A stretch of DNA of 60,354 nucleotides, taken from assembly GCF_021341665.1 (NCBI RefSeq), contig NZ_JAJTTH010000017.1:1-60354 (forward strand), in the 5' to 3' direction. The stretch comes from Pseudomonas sp. Au-Pse12 (GTDB taxonomy: Bacteria; Pseudomonadota; Gammaproteobacteria; Pseudomonadales; Pseudomonadaceae). Below, piece by piece: positions 35,679 to 46,030 of the stretch. The notes under the pieces were generated by a model. It did not search any database, had not been told where the DNA came from, and saw only the letters and a program-made list of their open reading frames with translations. Positions within the stretch are counted from its first letter, which is position 1; each line of letters opens with the position of its first letter. Position numbers and translations under genes: made by a program.

Positions 35679-36590
35679 GTGAAAGCCCGATCCGACGAGT
35701 TGCAAGTCTTCGTGTGCGTCATCGAGTGCGGTTCGATTTCCGCCGCTGCCGAGCAATTGGCCCAGACCCCTTCGGCGGTCAGCCGCAGCTTGTCGCGCCT
35801 GGAGGCCAAGCTCGACACCACGCTGATCAACCGCACCACTCGACGCATGGACCTGACCGAAGAAGGGCGCTACTTCTTCGAGCAGGCCAAGCACATTCTC
35901 GATCAGATGGACGAGCTCGAAGAGCGCCTGTCCTCGCGCCAGCGCACCCCGTCGGGGCGTTTGCGGATCAACGCCGCGTCGCCCTTCATGCTGCACGCCA
36001 TCGTTCCCCATGTGGCCGAGTTCCGCCGCCTGTACCCGGACATCCAGCTGGAGCTCAACAGCAACGACCTGATCATCGACCTGCTGGAGCAAAGCACCGA
36101 CATCGCCATCCGCATCGGCGTGCTGGCGGATTCGACCCTGCATGCCCGCTCCCTGGGCTGCAGCCCGTTGCACATTCTCGCCAGCCCCGACTACCTGGCC
36201 CGCCACGGCACCCCGCAGAGCGTGGCCGAACTGGCCGGGCACACCCTGCTGGGTTTTACCCAGACCGAAACCCTCAACCACTGGCCGTTGCGCCATGTGC
36301 ACGGCGACCGCTGGCAGATCCAGCCGGGCATCAGCGCCTCCAGCGGCGAGACCTTGCGCCACCTGGCGCTGGAAGGGCAGGGCATTGCCTGCCTGTCGCA
36401 TTTCATGACCATCGACGACATCCGCGCCGGGCGCCTGCAACCGCTGCTGGCCGCGTTCAACAGCGGCTATCGCCAGCCGATCAACGCGGTGTACTACCGC
36501 AACTCGCAACTGGCTCTGCGCATCCAGTGTTTCCTGGATTTCATCCAGGGCAAGCTGGCCGATTACGCCAACCCCGAATTCCCGGGCTGA
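35679..36590 (+). CDS. LysR-family regulator next to mdaB
   Basis: This 303-residue LysR protein has the helix-turn-helix DELQVFVCVIECGSISAAAEQL with TPSAVSRSLSRLE, followed by a CrgA/PecT-like ligand domain. The start is GTG at 35679, supported by AAAGGA about 6 bases upstream. It lies directly downstream of mdaB on the same strand. The CrgA-type LysR of Neisseria also neighbours mdaB and regulates it, so control of mdaB is a reasonable inference. Confidence 0.88.
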   Translation: MKARSDELQVFVCVIECGSISAAAEQLAQTPSAVSRSLSRLEAKLDTTLINRTTRRMDLTEEGRYFFEQAKHILDQMDELEERLSSRQRTPSGRLRINAASPFMLHAIVPHVAEFRRLYPDIQLELNSNDLIIDLLEQSTDIAIRIGVLADSTLHARSLGCSPLHILASPDYLARHGTPQSVAELAGHTLLGFTQTETLNHWPLRHVHGDRWQIQPGISASSGETLRHLALEGQGIACLSHFMTIDDIRAGRLQPLLAAFNSGYRQPINAVYYRNSQLALRIQCFLDFIQGKLADYANPEFPG

Positions 36591-36687
36591 GCCCAGTTGG
36601 TACGGACGTACCGCGATTGGCGATTGCTCGACATGCGATACCGGGCCTATGTTCTTGCCGTTCCATAACAAGAAAAGGAAGGACCTT

Positions 36688-38355
<1,668 letters not shown>

Positions 38356-38368
38356 CCGCTGAACCGCT

Positions 38369-38449
38369 GTAGGAGCCGGCTTGCCGGCGAACGGGCCCGT
38401 CAGCCTGGCGCCCGATCGAGCGCCACTTCGCTGGCAAGCCAGCTCCTAC
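38369..38449. repeat. REPIN (GTAGGAGC class)
   Basis: GTAGGAGCCGGCTTGCCGGCGAA at 38369 and the inverted partner CTGGCAAGCCAGCTCCTAC ending at 38449 form two oppositely oriented REP sequences about 40 bases apart. This is a common mobile palindrome of Pseudomonas intergenic regions. It lies between ggt and the SulP gene and may also stop ggt transcription. Confidence 0.88.
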
Positions 38450-38567
38450 CTTCGTTGTGCAGGCGCCGACGACCGGCTGGTCGGCGGCGGCTCGATTCCG
38501 TACCATTGCCCGCCCTTTTTCCGCTCTCCCCAGGACCGCGTCCGCCGGTCCGTCGATCAGGTCAACC

Positions 38568-40013
38568 ATGAAAGCAAAACGTCTGCGTGCCGATGTCCTG
38601 GCCGGACTCACCACCTCCTTTGCCTTGCTCCCCGAATGCATCGCCTTCGCCCTGGTGGCGCACCTCAATCCGTTGATGGGCCTGTATGGCGCCTTCTTCA
38701 TCTGCACCCTGACCGCGCTGTTCGGCGGCCGGCCGGGCATGGTCTCCGGCGCGGCCGGCTCCATGGCGGTGGTGATCGTCGCCCTGGTGGTGCAGCACGG
38801 GGTGCAGTACCTGCTGGCCACGGTGCTGCTGGGCGGGCTGGTGATGGTCGCCTTCGGCCTGCTGCGTCTGGGCAAGCTGGTGCGCATGGTGCCGCACCCG
38901 GTGATGCTGGGCTTCGTCAACGGCCTGGCGATCGTCATCGCCCTGGCCCAGCTGGAACATTTCAAGAGCGGCGAACACTGGCTCAGTGGCCAACCGCTGT
39001 ACCTGATGATCGGGCTGGTGGCGCTGACCATGGCCATCGTTCACCTGCTGCCACGCCTGACCCGGGCGGTGCCGCCGGCGCTGGTGGCGATCCTCGGGGT
39101 TGGCGCGCTGGTCTACCTGCTGGGCCTGCCGACCCGCACCCTGGGCGACATGGCCCACATCGCCGGCGGCCTGCCGAGCCTGGCGCTGCCCCAGGTGCCG
39201 TGGAACCTGGAAACCCTGGGCATCATCGCGCCCTATGCGTTCCTGATGGCCATGGTCGGCCTGCTGGAAACCCTGCTGACCCTCAACCTCACCGATGAAA
39301 TCACCGAGAGCCGCGGCTACCCGGACCGCGAATGCGTGGCCCTGGGCGCGGCCAATGTGGTCTCCGGGATGTTCGGCGGCATGGGCGGCTGCGCGATGAT
39401 CGGCCAGACCGTGATCAACCTCAGTTCCGGTGGCCGTGGGCGTTTGTCCGGGGTGGTGGCCGGTGGGCTGATCCTGCTGTTCGTGCTGTTCCTCTCGCCG
39501 TTGATCGAACGCATTCCCCTGGCGGCGCTGGTGGGGGTGATGTTCGTGGTGTCGCAGCAGACCTTCGCCTGGGCCTCGTTGCGGGTGATCAACAAGGTGC
39601 CGCTCAACGATGTGCTGGTGATCCTCGCGGTGAGCGTGATCACGGTGTTCACCGACCTGGCCATGGCGGTGTTCTGCGGCATCGTGATCGCCGCCCTCAA
39701 CTTCGCCTGGCAGCAGGCCCGCGAGCTGTACGCCGACGCTCACCTGGAGGTCGACGGCAGCAAGCGCTATCAGCTGCATGGCACCTTGTTCTTCGCCTCC
39801 ACCACGCCGTTTCTCAACCAGTTCGACCCGGCGGGCGACCCGCAGCAGGTGACCATCGACTGTCGCCACCTGAGCTTCGTTGATTACTCGGCCATCGCCG
39901 CGCTGAAGACCCTGCGCGAACGTTATGCCAAGGCCGGCAAGCAGCTGCGGGTGCTGCACCTGTCGGAGCGTTGCAAGAAGCTGTTGAAGCGTGCGCGGGA
40001 GCAGCACGACTGA
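38568..40013 (+). CDS. SulP-family anion transporter
   Basis: This 481-residue protein starts with DVLAGLTTSFALLPECIAFALVAH and continues with GMVSGAAGSMAVVI, typical of SulP permeases. About ten membrane helices are followed by a C-terminal STAS domain (VTIDCRHLSFVDYSAIAALKTL). Family members carry sulfate, bicarbonate or dicarboxylates; the substrate is not evident. The ATG at 38568 is preferred because the frame upstream runs into the REPIN. Confidence 0.88.
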   Translation: MKAKRLRADVLAGLTTSFALLPECIAFALVAHLNPLMGLYGAFFICTLTALFGGRPGMVSGAAGSMAVVIVALVVQHGVQYLLATVLLGGLVMVAFGLLRLGKLVRMVPHPVMLGFVNGLAIVIALAQLEHFKSGEHWLSGQPLYLMIGLVALTMAIVHLLPRLTRAVPPALVAILGVGALVYLLGLPTRTLGDMAHIAGGLPSLALPQVPWNLETLGIIAPYAFLMAMVGLLETLLTLNLTDEITESRGYPDRECVALGAANVVSGMFGGMGGCAMIGQTVINLSSGGRGRLSGVVAGGLILLFVLFLSPLIERIPLAALVGVMFVVSQQTFAWASLRVINKVPLNDVLVILAVSVITVFTDLAMAVFCGIVIAALNFAWQQARELYADAHLEVDGSKRYQLHGTLFFASTTPFLNQFDPAGDPQQVTIDCRHLSFVDYSAIAALKTLRERYAKAGKQLRVLHLSERCKKLLKRAREQHD

Positions 40014-40025
40014 GATCGACGACCG

Positions 40026-40059
40026 CGGCAGTGGCTGAAAATAGCCACTGCCGATTTTC
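40026..40059 (+). terminator. Terminator-like hairpin after the SulP gene
   Basis: CGGCAGTGGCT and AGCCACTGCCG form an 11-bp perfect stem with a 6-base loop, followed by GATTTTC. The T-run is short but the stem is strong. Confidence 0.65.
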
Positions 40060-40117
40060 ATAAGCCCTGCCTTCACTTAGCTGTTCGCGACAAGGCCTGC
40101 CTCTTTACGAAAATTAG

Positions 40118-40177
40118 TTTCACCTGGTTTGAAAATCACTTGCTTAAGTGATTAATGAATTTCACAACCATTCGAAA
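40118..40177. promoter_or_regulatory. Candidate RpiR operators upstream of the GntP gene
   Basis: Two similar dyads occur: TTTCACCTGGTTTGAAA (40118-40134) and TTTCACAACCATTCGAAA (40160-40177). Between them ATCACTT and AAGTGAT form a perfect 7-bp inverted repeat (40135-40152). Their place just before the permease gene and the RpiR gene in the same operon suggest an autoregulatory operator. Confidence 0.5.
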
Positions 40178-40203
40178 GTGACGCTGTTTTCAAGGAGGAC
40201 GCC

Positions 40204-41553
40204 ATGGCTCCCGCAACGGGTTCTTGGCTGCTGGGCTACGCCGCAGTCGCCATCATTGCGCTGATCGTGTTGATCGCTCGCTACCGACTCAACCCCTTTA
40301 TCGTCATCACCCTGGTGTCGGTGGGCCTGGCATTGATGGCCGGCATGCCGCCTTCCGGAGTGGTGGGCGCCTACGAGGCCGGGGTCGGCAAGACCCTGGG
40401 GCATATCGCCCTGGTGGTCGCCCTGGGCACCATGCTCGGCAAGCTGATGGCCGAATCGGGCGGCGCCGAGCAGGTGGCGCGGACCTTGATCGAGCGTTTC
40501 GGCGAGCGCAACGCTCACTGGGCCATGGTCTGCATCGCCTTTCTGGTGGGGCTGCCGCTGTTCTTCGAAGTGGGCTTCGTGCTGCTGGTGCCCATTGCCT
40601 TTACCGTGGCGCGGCGGGTCGGGGTGTCGCTGTTGATGGTCGGGCTGCCGATGGTCGCCGGGCTGTCGGTGGTGCATGCCCTGGTGCCGCCGCACCCGGG
40701 GGCGATGCTGGCGGTGCAGGCTTATCAGGCCTCGGTGGGGCAGACCCTGCTGTACGCGATCCTGATCGGCGTGCCCACGGCGATCATCGCCGGGCCGCTG
40801 TATGCGCGGTTCATCGTGCCGCACATCCAGCTGCCGGCCGAGAACCCGCTGGAACGTCAGTTCATCGCCCGGGAAGCGCGCCCGCGCCTGCCGAGTTTCC
40901 GCCTGACCATGGCCACGATCCTGTTGCCGGTGGTGCTGATGCTGATTGGTGGTTGGGCCAACCTGCTGGCCGAGCCCGGCACCGGCCTCAACCAGTTCCT
41001 GCTGTTTATCGGCAACTCGGTGATTGCCCTGCTGGTGGCCACCCTGGTGAGTTTCTGGACCCTGGGGCTGGCCCAGGGCATGAACCGCGAGTCGATCCTC
41101 AAGTTCACCAACGAATGCCTGGCACCCACCGCCAGCATCACCCTGCTGGTGGGGGCCGGCGGCGGTCTGAACCGCATCCTCATCGACTCCGGGGTGACCG
41201 AGCAGATCGTCGGCCTGGCCCATGAGTTCCAGCTCTCGCCGCTGTGGATGGGCTGGCTGTTCGCGGTGCTGATGCGGGTCGCCACCGGTTCCGCCACCGT
41301 GGCCCTGACCACCGCCTCCGGGGTGGTGGCGCCGGTGGCCGTCGGCTTGGGCTACCCGCACCCGGAGTTGCTGGTGATCGCCACCGGCGCCGGCTCGGTG
41401 ATTCTGTCCCACGTCAACGACGGCGGCTTCTGGCTGGTGAAGGAATACTTCAATATGACCGTCATTCAGACCTTCAAGACCTGGACCGTGCTGGAGACCC
41501 TGATCTCGTTGATCGCCTTCGGCCTGACCCTGGTACTCGCGGAGTTTTTGTAG
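40204..41553 (+). CDS. GntP-family permease of a D-amino-acid operon
   Basis: This 449-residue gluconate/H+ symporter-family protein has about 12 helices, with LPLFFEVGFVLLVPIAF, VPPHPGAMLAVQ and GAGSVILSHVNDGGFW as family marks. AAGGAGG is well placed before the ATG. It is the first gene of an operon with an RpiR regulator (0 bases gap) and a D-aminoacylase, so the substrate is more likely an N-acyl-D-amino acid or D-amino acid than gluconate. Confidence 0.86.
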   Translation: MAPATGSWLLGYAAVAIIALIVLIARYRLNPFIVITLVSVGLALMAGMPPSGVVGAYEAGVGKTLGHIALVVALGTMLGKLMAESGGAEQVARTLIERFGERNAHWAMVCIAFLVGLPLFFEVGFVLLVPIAFTVARRVGVSLLMVGLPMVAGLSVVHALVPPHPGAMLAVQAYQASVGQTLLYAILIGVPTAIIAGPLYARFIVPHIQLPAENPLERQFIAREARPRLPSFRLTMATILLPVVLMLIGGWANLLAEPGTGLNQFLLFIGNSVIALLVATLVSFWTLGLAQGMNRESILKFTNECLAPTASITLLVGAGGGLNRILIDSGVTEQIVGLAHEFQLSPLWMGWLFAVLMRVATGSATVALTTASGVVAPVAVGLGYPHPELLVIATGAGSVILSHVNDGGFWLVKEYFNMTVIQTFKTWTVLETLISLIAFGLTLVLAEFL

Positions 41554-42414
41554 ATGGACATCCTTTACCAGATCCGCTCGCGCCTGGATCTGCTCAGTGC
41601 CGCAGAAGGGCGGATCGCCCGGCTGATGCTCGATGACGTGGGGTTTGCCGCCTCCGCCAGCCTCGATCAGCTGGCCCAGCGCGCGGACGTCAGCGCCGCC
41701 ACGCTGTCGCGCTTTGCCCGCAGCGTCGGCTGTCGCGACCTGCGCCAGTTGCGCCTGCAGCTGGCCCAGGCCAGCGGGGTCGGCAGCCGTTTCCTCGACC
41801 CGGCGGGGCCCCCCGAGCAGTCGGGGTTCTACCGGCAGATCGTTGGCGATATCGAAGCCGCCCTGCACCAGCACCTGGCCGGTTTCGAGGAGGCGCAGTT
41901 CACCGATGCGGCGCGCCTGCTGGGGCGGGCACGGATGATTCACGCCTTTGGCATGGGCGGCTGTTCGACCCTGTGCAGTGACGAGTTGCAGGTGCGTCTG
42001 GTGCGCCTGGGTTACCCCATCGCCGCCTGCCACGACCCAGTGATGATGCGGGTCACCGCCGCCGCCCTGGGGCCGCAGCACGCGGTGATCGCTTGTTCGC
42101 TGACCGGCATCACCCCGGAATTGCTGGAGGCGGTGGCCCTGGCCCGTACCTACGGCGCCGGGATTCTGGCCATTACCTTGCCCGACTCGCCCCTGGCGCA
42201 ACTGGCGGATGTGCTCCTGCCGCTGCACAGCGCCGAGACCTCGTTCATCTACAAACCCACCGCGGCCCGCTACGGCATGCTGCTGGCCATCGACGTGCTG
42301 GCCACCGAACTGGCCCTGGCCCTGCCCGACGACAACCAGGAACGCCTGCGGCGGATCAAGCTGGCCCTGGACCATTACCGTGGCGGCGATGATTGCCTGC
42401 CCCTGGGAGACTGA
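41554..42414 (+). CDS. RpiR/MurR-family regulator
   Basis: This 286-residue regulator has an N-terminal RpiR helix-turn-helix (ASLDQLAQRADVSAATLSRFARSVG) and a C-terminal SIS sugar-isomerase-like domain (IHAFGMGGCSTLCSDEL, then AVIACSLTGITPELLEAV). It starts directly after the permease stop and ends one base before the D-aminoacylase ATG, so all three are one transcript. It probably controls the operon through the dyads upstream. Confidence 0.9.
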   Translation: MDILYQIRSRLDLLSAAEGRIARLMLDDVGFAASASLDQLAQRADVSAATLSRFARSVGCRDLRQLRLQLAQASGVGSRFLDPAGPPEQSGFYRQIVGDIEAALHQHLAGFEEAQFTDAARLLGRARMIHAFGMGGCSTLCSDELQVRLVRLGYPIAACHDPVMMRVTAAALGPQHAVIACSLTGITPELLEAVALARTYGAGILAITLPDSPLAQLADVLLPLHSAETSFIYKPTAARYGMLLAIDVLATELALALPDDNQERLRRIKLALDHYRGGDDCLPLGD

Positions 42415-42415
42415 C

Positions 42416-43882
42416 ATGCGCTACCACACGCTGATCCGCAACGCCTTGATCATCGACGGCAGCGATCGCCCGGGCTATCCCGCCGACCTGGCGATTGGCG
42501 ATGGCCGCATCGCCCGTATCGGCGATCTGTCCACGGCCACTGCCGAGGTCGATATCGACGCCGCCGGGCGCGTGCTGGCCCCGGGTTTCATCGACGTGCA
42601 CACCCATGACGACACGGTGGTGATCCGCCAGCCACAGATGTTGCCCAAGCTCAGCCAGGGGGTGACCACGGTGATCGTCGGCAACTGCGGGATCAGTGCC
42701 GCGCCGGTGAGCCTCAAGGGCGACCCGCCGGACCCGATGAACCTGCTGGGCGAGCGCTCGATGTTCGTCTACCCGCGTTTTCGCGACTACCGCGCGGCAG
42801 TGTCGGCCGCGCGCCCGGCGATCAACGTGGCGGCGTTGGTGGGGCACACCGCGTTGCGCAGCAATCACCTGCCGGACCTGTATCGCACGGCCAGCGCCGA
42901 GCAGATTGCGGCCATGCGTGAGCAACTGCGCGAAAGCCTGGAAGACGGCGCCCTGGGCCTGTCCAGCGGGCTGGCCTACGCCAGCGCGTTTTCCGCCGAG
43001 ACCGCCGAGGTGCTGCAACTGGCCCAGGAGCTGACGGCTTTCGGCGCGGTGTACACCACCCACTTGCGCAGCGAGTTCGAGCCGGTGCTGGAAGCCATGG
43101 ACGAAGCCTTCCTGATTGGCCGCGCGGCCCGCGCGCCGGTGATCGTTTCGCACCTCAAGTGCGCCGGCGCCGGCAACTGGGGGCGCAGCCCGCAACTGCT
43201 GGCGGCCCTGGAAAACGCCGCAAGGGAGCATCCGGTGGGCTGCGACTGCTACCCCTATGCCGCCAGCTCCTCGACCCTGGACCTCAAGCAGGTCACTGAT
43301 GCCTACCGCATCACCATCACCTGGTCGACGCCGCATCCGGAACAGGGCGGGCGGGACCTGAGCGAAATTGCCCGCGAGTGGGGCGTCAGCCTGCTGGCCG
43401 CCGCCGAGCGCCTGCAACCGGCGGGGGCGGTGTACTACGGCATGGATGAAAACGATGTGCGGCGCATCCTCGCCCATCCGCTGTCGATGATCGGCTCCGA
43501 CGGCCTGCCGGAAGACCCCTTCCCGCATCCCCGGCTGTGGGGCGCCTTCCCCCGGGTGCTGGGGCACTTCAGCCGCGACCTGGGCCTGTTCCCGCTGCAC
43601 ACCGCGGTGCACAAGATGACCGGGCTTTCCGCGGCGCGTTTTGGCCTGCACCAGCGCGGCGAGATCCGCGAAGGGCACTGGGCCGACCTGGTGCTGTTCG
43701 ACCCGAAGCGGGTACGCGACGTGGCGGATTTCAAGGACCCGCAGCGCGCGGCAGAGGGCATCGATGGGGTTTGGGTCAATGGCGTGCGCAGCTACGTCGA
43801 GGGCCGGGCCAATGGCGAACGCCAGGGGCGCTTCCTGCCGCGGGAGGGCGACCTGCGTCCGGGGTTTGCATCCGCCGGCTGA
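42416..43882 (+). CDS. N-acyl-D-amino-acid deacylase (D-aminoacylase)
   Basis: This 488-residue amidohydrolase-superfamily enzyme releases free D-amino acids from their N-acyl forms. Visible features are the zinc site GFIDVHTHDD (His62, His64), the conserved Cys in VGNCGIS, HLKCAGAGNWGRS, and GSDGLPEDPFPHPRLWG, the signature of D-aminoacylases. The start at 42416 is coupled to the RpiR stop. No racemase or RidA-type gene follows, so the D-amino acid must be handled elsewhere. Confidence 0.9.
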   Translation: MRYHTLIRNALIIDGSDRPGYPADLAIGDGRIARIGDLSTATAEVDIDAAGRVLAPGFIDVHTHDDTVVIRQPQMLPKLSQGVTTVIVGNCGISAAPVSLKGDPPDPMNLLGERSMFVYPRFRDYRAAVSAARPAINVAALVGHTALRSNHLPDLYRTASAEQIAAMREQLRESLEDGALGLSSGLAYASAFSAETAEVLQLAQELTAFGAVYTTHLRSEFEPVLEAMDEAFLIGRAARAPVIVSHLKCAGAGNWGRSPQLLAALENAAREHPVGCDCYPYAASSSTLDLKQVTDAYRITITWSTPHPEQGGRDLSEIAREWGVSLLAAAERLQPAGAVYYGMDENDVRRILAHPLSMIGSDGLPEDPFPHPRLWGAFPRVLGHFSRDLGLFPLHTAVHKMTGLSAARFGLHQRGEIREGHWADLVLFDPKRVRDVADFKDPQRAAEGIDGVWVNGVRSYVEGRANGERQGRFLPREGDLRPGFASAG

Positions 43883-43998
43883 TTTGTTGATCTTCATCAC
43901 AGTGCTGGCTCAGTGCCATTAAAGAATCCCCGGGTGGCGCCGAACTGCTGATAATCGCCCTCGGTAGAGTCGGCATCGTTCAGTCAGGGAGTCGCGTA

Positions 43999-44367
43999 AT
44001 GAGCTTTGGCAAAACCACCCCCATCCTGCGGATCTTCGATGAAGCCAAGGCCCGGGAGTTTTACCTCGACTTCCTGGGTTTCAACCTCGATTGGCAGCAC
44101 CGCTTCGAGGACAACTTCCCGCTGTACATGCAGGTGTCCCGTGGCGAATGCGTGTTGCATCTGTCCGAGCATCATGGCGATTGCACCCCAGGCGCGGCGC
44201 TGCGGATCGAGACCGACGAGCTGGAAGCCTTCCAGCAGCAATTGCTGGCCAAGCAGTACCGTTTCTCCCATCCACAGATCCAGGCCATGCCCTGGGGCAG
44301 CCAGGACATGACCATCAGCGATCCGTTCGGCAATCGGCTGGTGTTCACCAACGCCATTTGCGTCTGA
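43999..44367 (+). CDS. Glyoxalase/bleomycin-resistance-fold protein
   Basis: This 122-residue single VOC-fold protein has TPILRIFDEAKAREFYLDFLGF at the start, YMQVSRGECVLHLSEHHGD in the middle and ITISDPFGNRLVFT-like C-terminal sequence (MTISDPFGNRLVFTN). His and Glu residues are at metal-like positions. The specific role is unknown; relatives include glyoxalase I and bleomycin-binding proteins. The GTCGCGTA leader gives only a weak ribosome site. Confidence 0.84.
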   Translation: MSFGKTTPILRIFDEAKAREFYLDFLGFNLDWQHRFEDNFPLYMQVSRGECVLHLSEHHGDCTPGAALRIETDELEAFQQQLLAKQYRFSHPQIQAMPWGSQDMTISDPFGNRLVFTNAICV

Positions 44368-44373
44368 ACGGGC

Positions 44374-45402
44374 TCAGGCCTTGCCGGGGCTCTGCGCGGT
44401 CAGGCGGAACTGCCCCGGAGTAAGCCCGGTGCGGGTCTTGAAGCTGCGGTGGAAGGAGCGCGGCTCGGTGAAGCCCAGGCAGTCGGCAATCCCCTGGATC
44501 GACAGCTCGCTGTGGCGCAGGTAGTGCTCGGCCAGCTCCTGGCGCAGGTCGTCGAGAATCTGCTGGTATGAGGTGCCGGCCTGTTGCAGCTGGCGCTGCA
44601 GGGTCCGTACCGACAGGTGCAAGTGCTGCGCCACCTGCTCCTTGCGCGGCAGGCCGTCCTTGAGCAACTGGCGCAGCACGTTGTGCACCTGCAAGGCCAG
44701 GGGCGCATCGCCCAGGGACGCCATCATCGCCTGGGCATGTTCCTCCAGGGTCTTGAGCAGGCGCGCGTCGGCCTGGCGCAGGGGCATTTGCAGGTACTCC
44801 AGCGGCGCCACCAGGGCCGAGCAGGGTTGCTGGAACAGCACCGGGCAGCCGAACAGCGCCTCGTACTGCGCCGCCTCGGCGGGTTCCGGCAGCGCGTGCT
44901 CGAACCACACCGCGCTGGGCGACAACTGCGAATCGGCGATCCAGCGCGCATACAACAGCCAGGACGCCAGGACGTTTTCCACCAGGTGCCGGCGAATGTC
45001 CGGGCGCTGATGGCGACAACTCCAGATCAGCCGCACTTGGTTGCCAGCGACTTCGGCGCGGCTGGTGCCCATGTCCCCCACCAGCTTTTCGAACGGCATG
45101 ATGCGGCCCATGGCTTCGCCGAGGGTCGCGCAGTTCATGGTGATGTAGCCCAGCACATTCCAGGAGTTGGGTTTGACGAACCGCGCCGAATTCAGCCCGA
45201 ACAGCGGGTCGCCGGAATGCTGGCAGAAATAGTCCAGCAACCGCTCATGGACCTCCATGGGCAGGCGCAGGCTGGTGTCGTTCAACTGCGCGGCTTGCAG
45301 CCCGGCCGCCGCCAGCGCCGGCTCGGTGGCAATACCCAGTTGCTCGGCATAGAGCAGGTATTTCAGCAGGGGCGGGACCGAAGTAAAACCGAGGCTGGGC
45401 AT
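44374..45402 (-). CDS. AraC-family regulator (OruR/ArgR-type ligand domain)
   Basis: This 342-residue regulator has a long N-terminal arabinose-binding-like domain (PLLKYLLYAEQLG, SWNVLGYITMNCATLGEAM) and a C-terminal AraC helix-turn-helix (VAQHLHLSVRTLQRQLQQAG, then IADCLGFTEPRSFHRSFK). AGGAA is placed before the ATG at 45402. It converges on the glyoxalase-fold gene. Its target is not evident. Confidence 0.87.
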   Translation of the reverse strand: MPSLGFTSVPPLLKYLLYAEQLGIATEPALAAAGLQAAQLNDTSLRLPMEVHERLLDYFCQHSGDPLFGLNSARFVKPNSWNVLGYITMNCATLGEAMGRIMPFEKLVGDMGTSRAEVAGNQVRLIWSCRHQRPDIRRHLVENVLASWLLYARWIADSQLSPSAVWFEHALPEPAEAAQYEALFGCPVLFQQPCSALVAPLEYLQMPLRQADARLLKTLEEHAQAMMASLGDAPLALQVHNVLRQLLKDGLPRKEQVAQHLHLSVRTLQRQLQQAGTSYQQILDDLRQELAEHYLRHSELSIQGIADCLGFTEPRSFHRSFKTRTGLTPGQFRLTAQSPGKA

Positions 45403-45502
45403 GTACGGGTTCCTGGTGACTAATCCCTAGGACAGCAGGACGAAGACCGGGAAAGGTAAGGGCAAACCCCAAGGGCTGTAAATGGCCCGTGCCCCGCTTC
45501 TT

Positions 45503-45603
45503 GTAGCCGCTGCCGCAGGCTGCGATCGGCCCCGAAGGGGACGCCGCCCTTGAGGGGCTCGGAAGGCCCTGCGGGCCTTGTCGCAGCCTGCGGCAGCGGC
45601 TAC
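45503..45603. repeat. REPIN (GTAGCCGC class)
   Basis: GTAGCCGCTGCCGCAGGCTG continues to a 23-base arm at 45503-45525, with its perfect inverted copy at 45581-45603 ending in GCGGCTAC. This is a second REP family, different in sequence from the copy after ggt. Confidence 0.9.
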
Positions 45604-45893
45604 ATCTGGATTACTTCCAGCGCTGATGGCGGATTTTCGTTTTGGTTTGTAGGGCGATTTCGCGAGAATTCTCCCGCTACATTTCAGCCGTCCGAGTGGC
45701 TTGAACTTTCCATTTGTCCGGGGCTAGTCTGCGTCCACTCAGGATTACTGATTGTTCAGTTCGATTTATGGTGGCAGCGTGCGGGAGATCTTCGGGTCTA
45801 CCGGGTTTGCTTCTTCCCGGTCTTGCAGGCTCGCACGTCGCCGCCCCCATCATCTGCAAGTGATGCTGGCGGCTTTCATAAAAAGCAGCCGCT

Positions 45894-45914
45894 GAGCCTG
45901 CGGCAGCGGCTACA
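45894..45914. repeat. Solitary REP of the GTAGCCGC class
   Basis: GAGCCTGCGGCAGCGGCTAC at 45894-45913 repeats the right arm of the REPIN 300 bases upstream. A left partner is only partly present (GCAGCCGCT). Confidence 0.75.
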
Positions 45915-46030
45915 GAGGTAGGGCGTCCATGCGCGGGGCACCTTGCGTGCGCCGGTTGTCTGGAGTACCGGTCTACCAACCCGCGTGTGGCCGCCACCCT
46001 GGTTCAAGGGGGGCGGCGACGGGGCGCAAA

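Larger units (their letters stand above)
45403..46030. other. Gene-free intergenic stretch with REP elements
   Basis: I see no supportable gene in these 628 bases. They hold one complete REPIN, one solitary REP, both listed separately, and an otherwise featureless AT-mixed segment. Open frames here (for example 45550-45921) run through the palindromes and have no ribosome site. Confidence 0.7.

Noticed and set aside
45550..45997. Open frames on both strands between the AraC gene and the chemoreceptor
   Set aside because: They run through REP palindromes, lack ribosome sites and have no family-like sequence.
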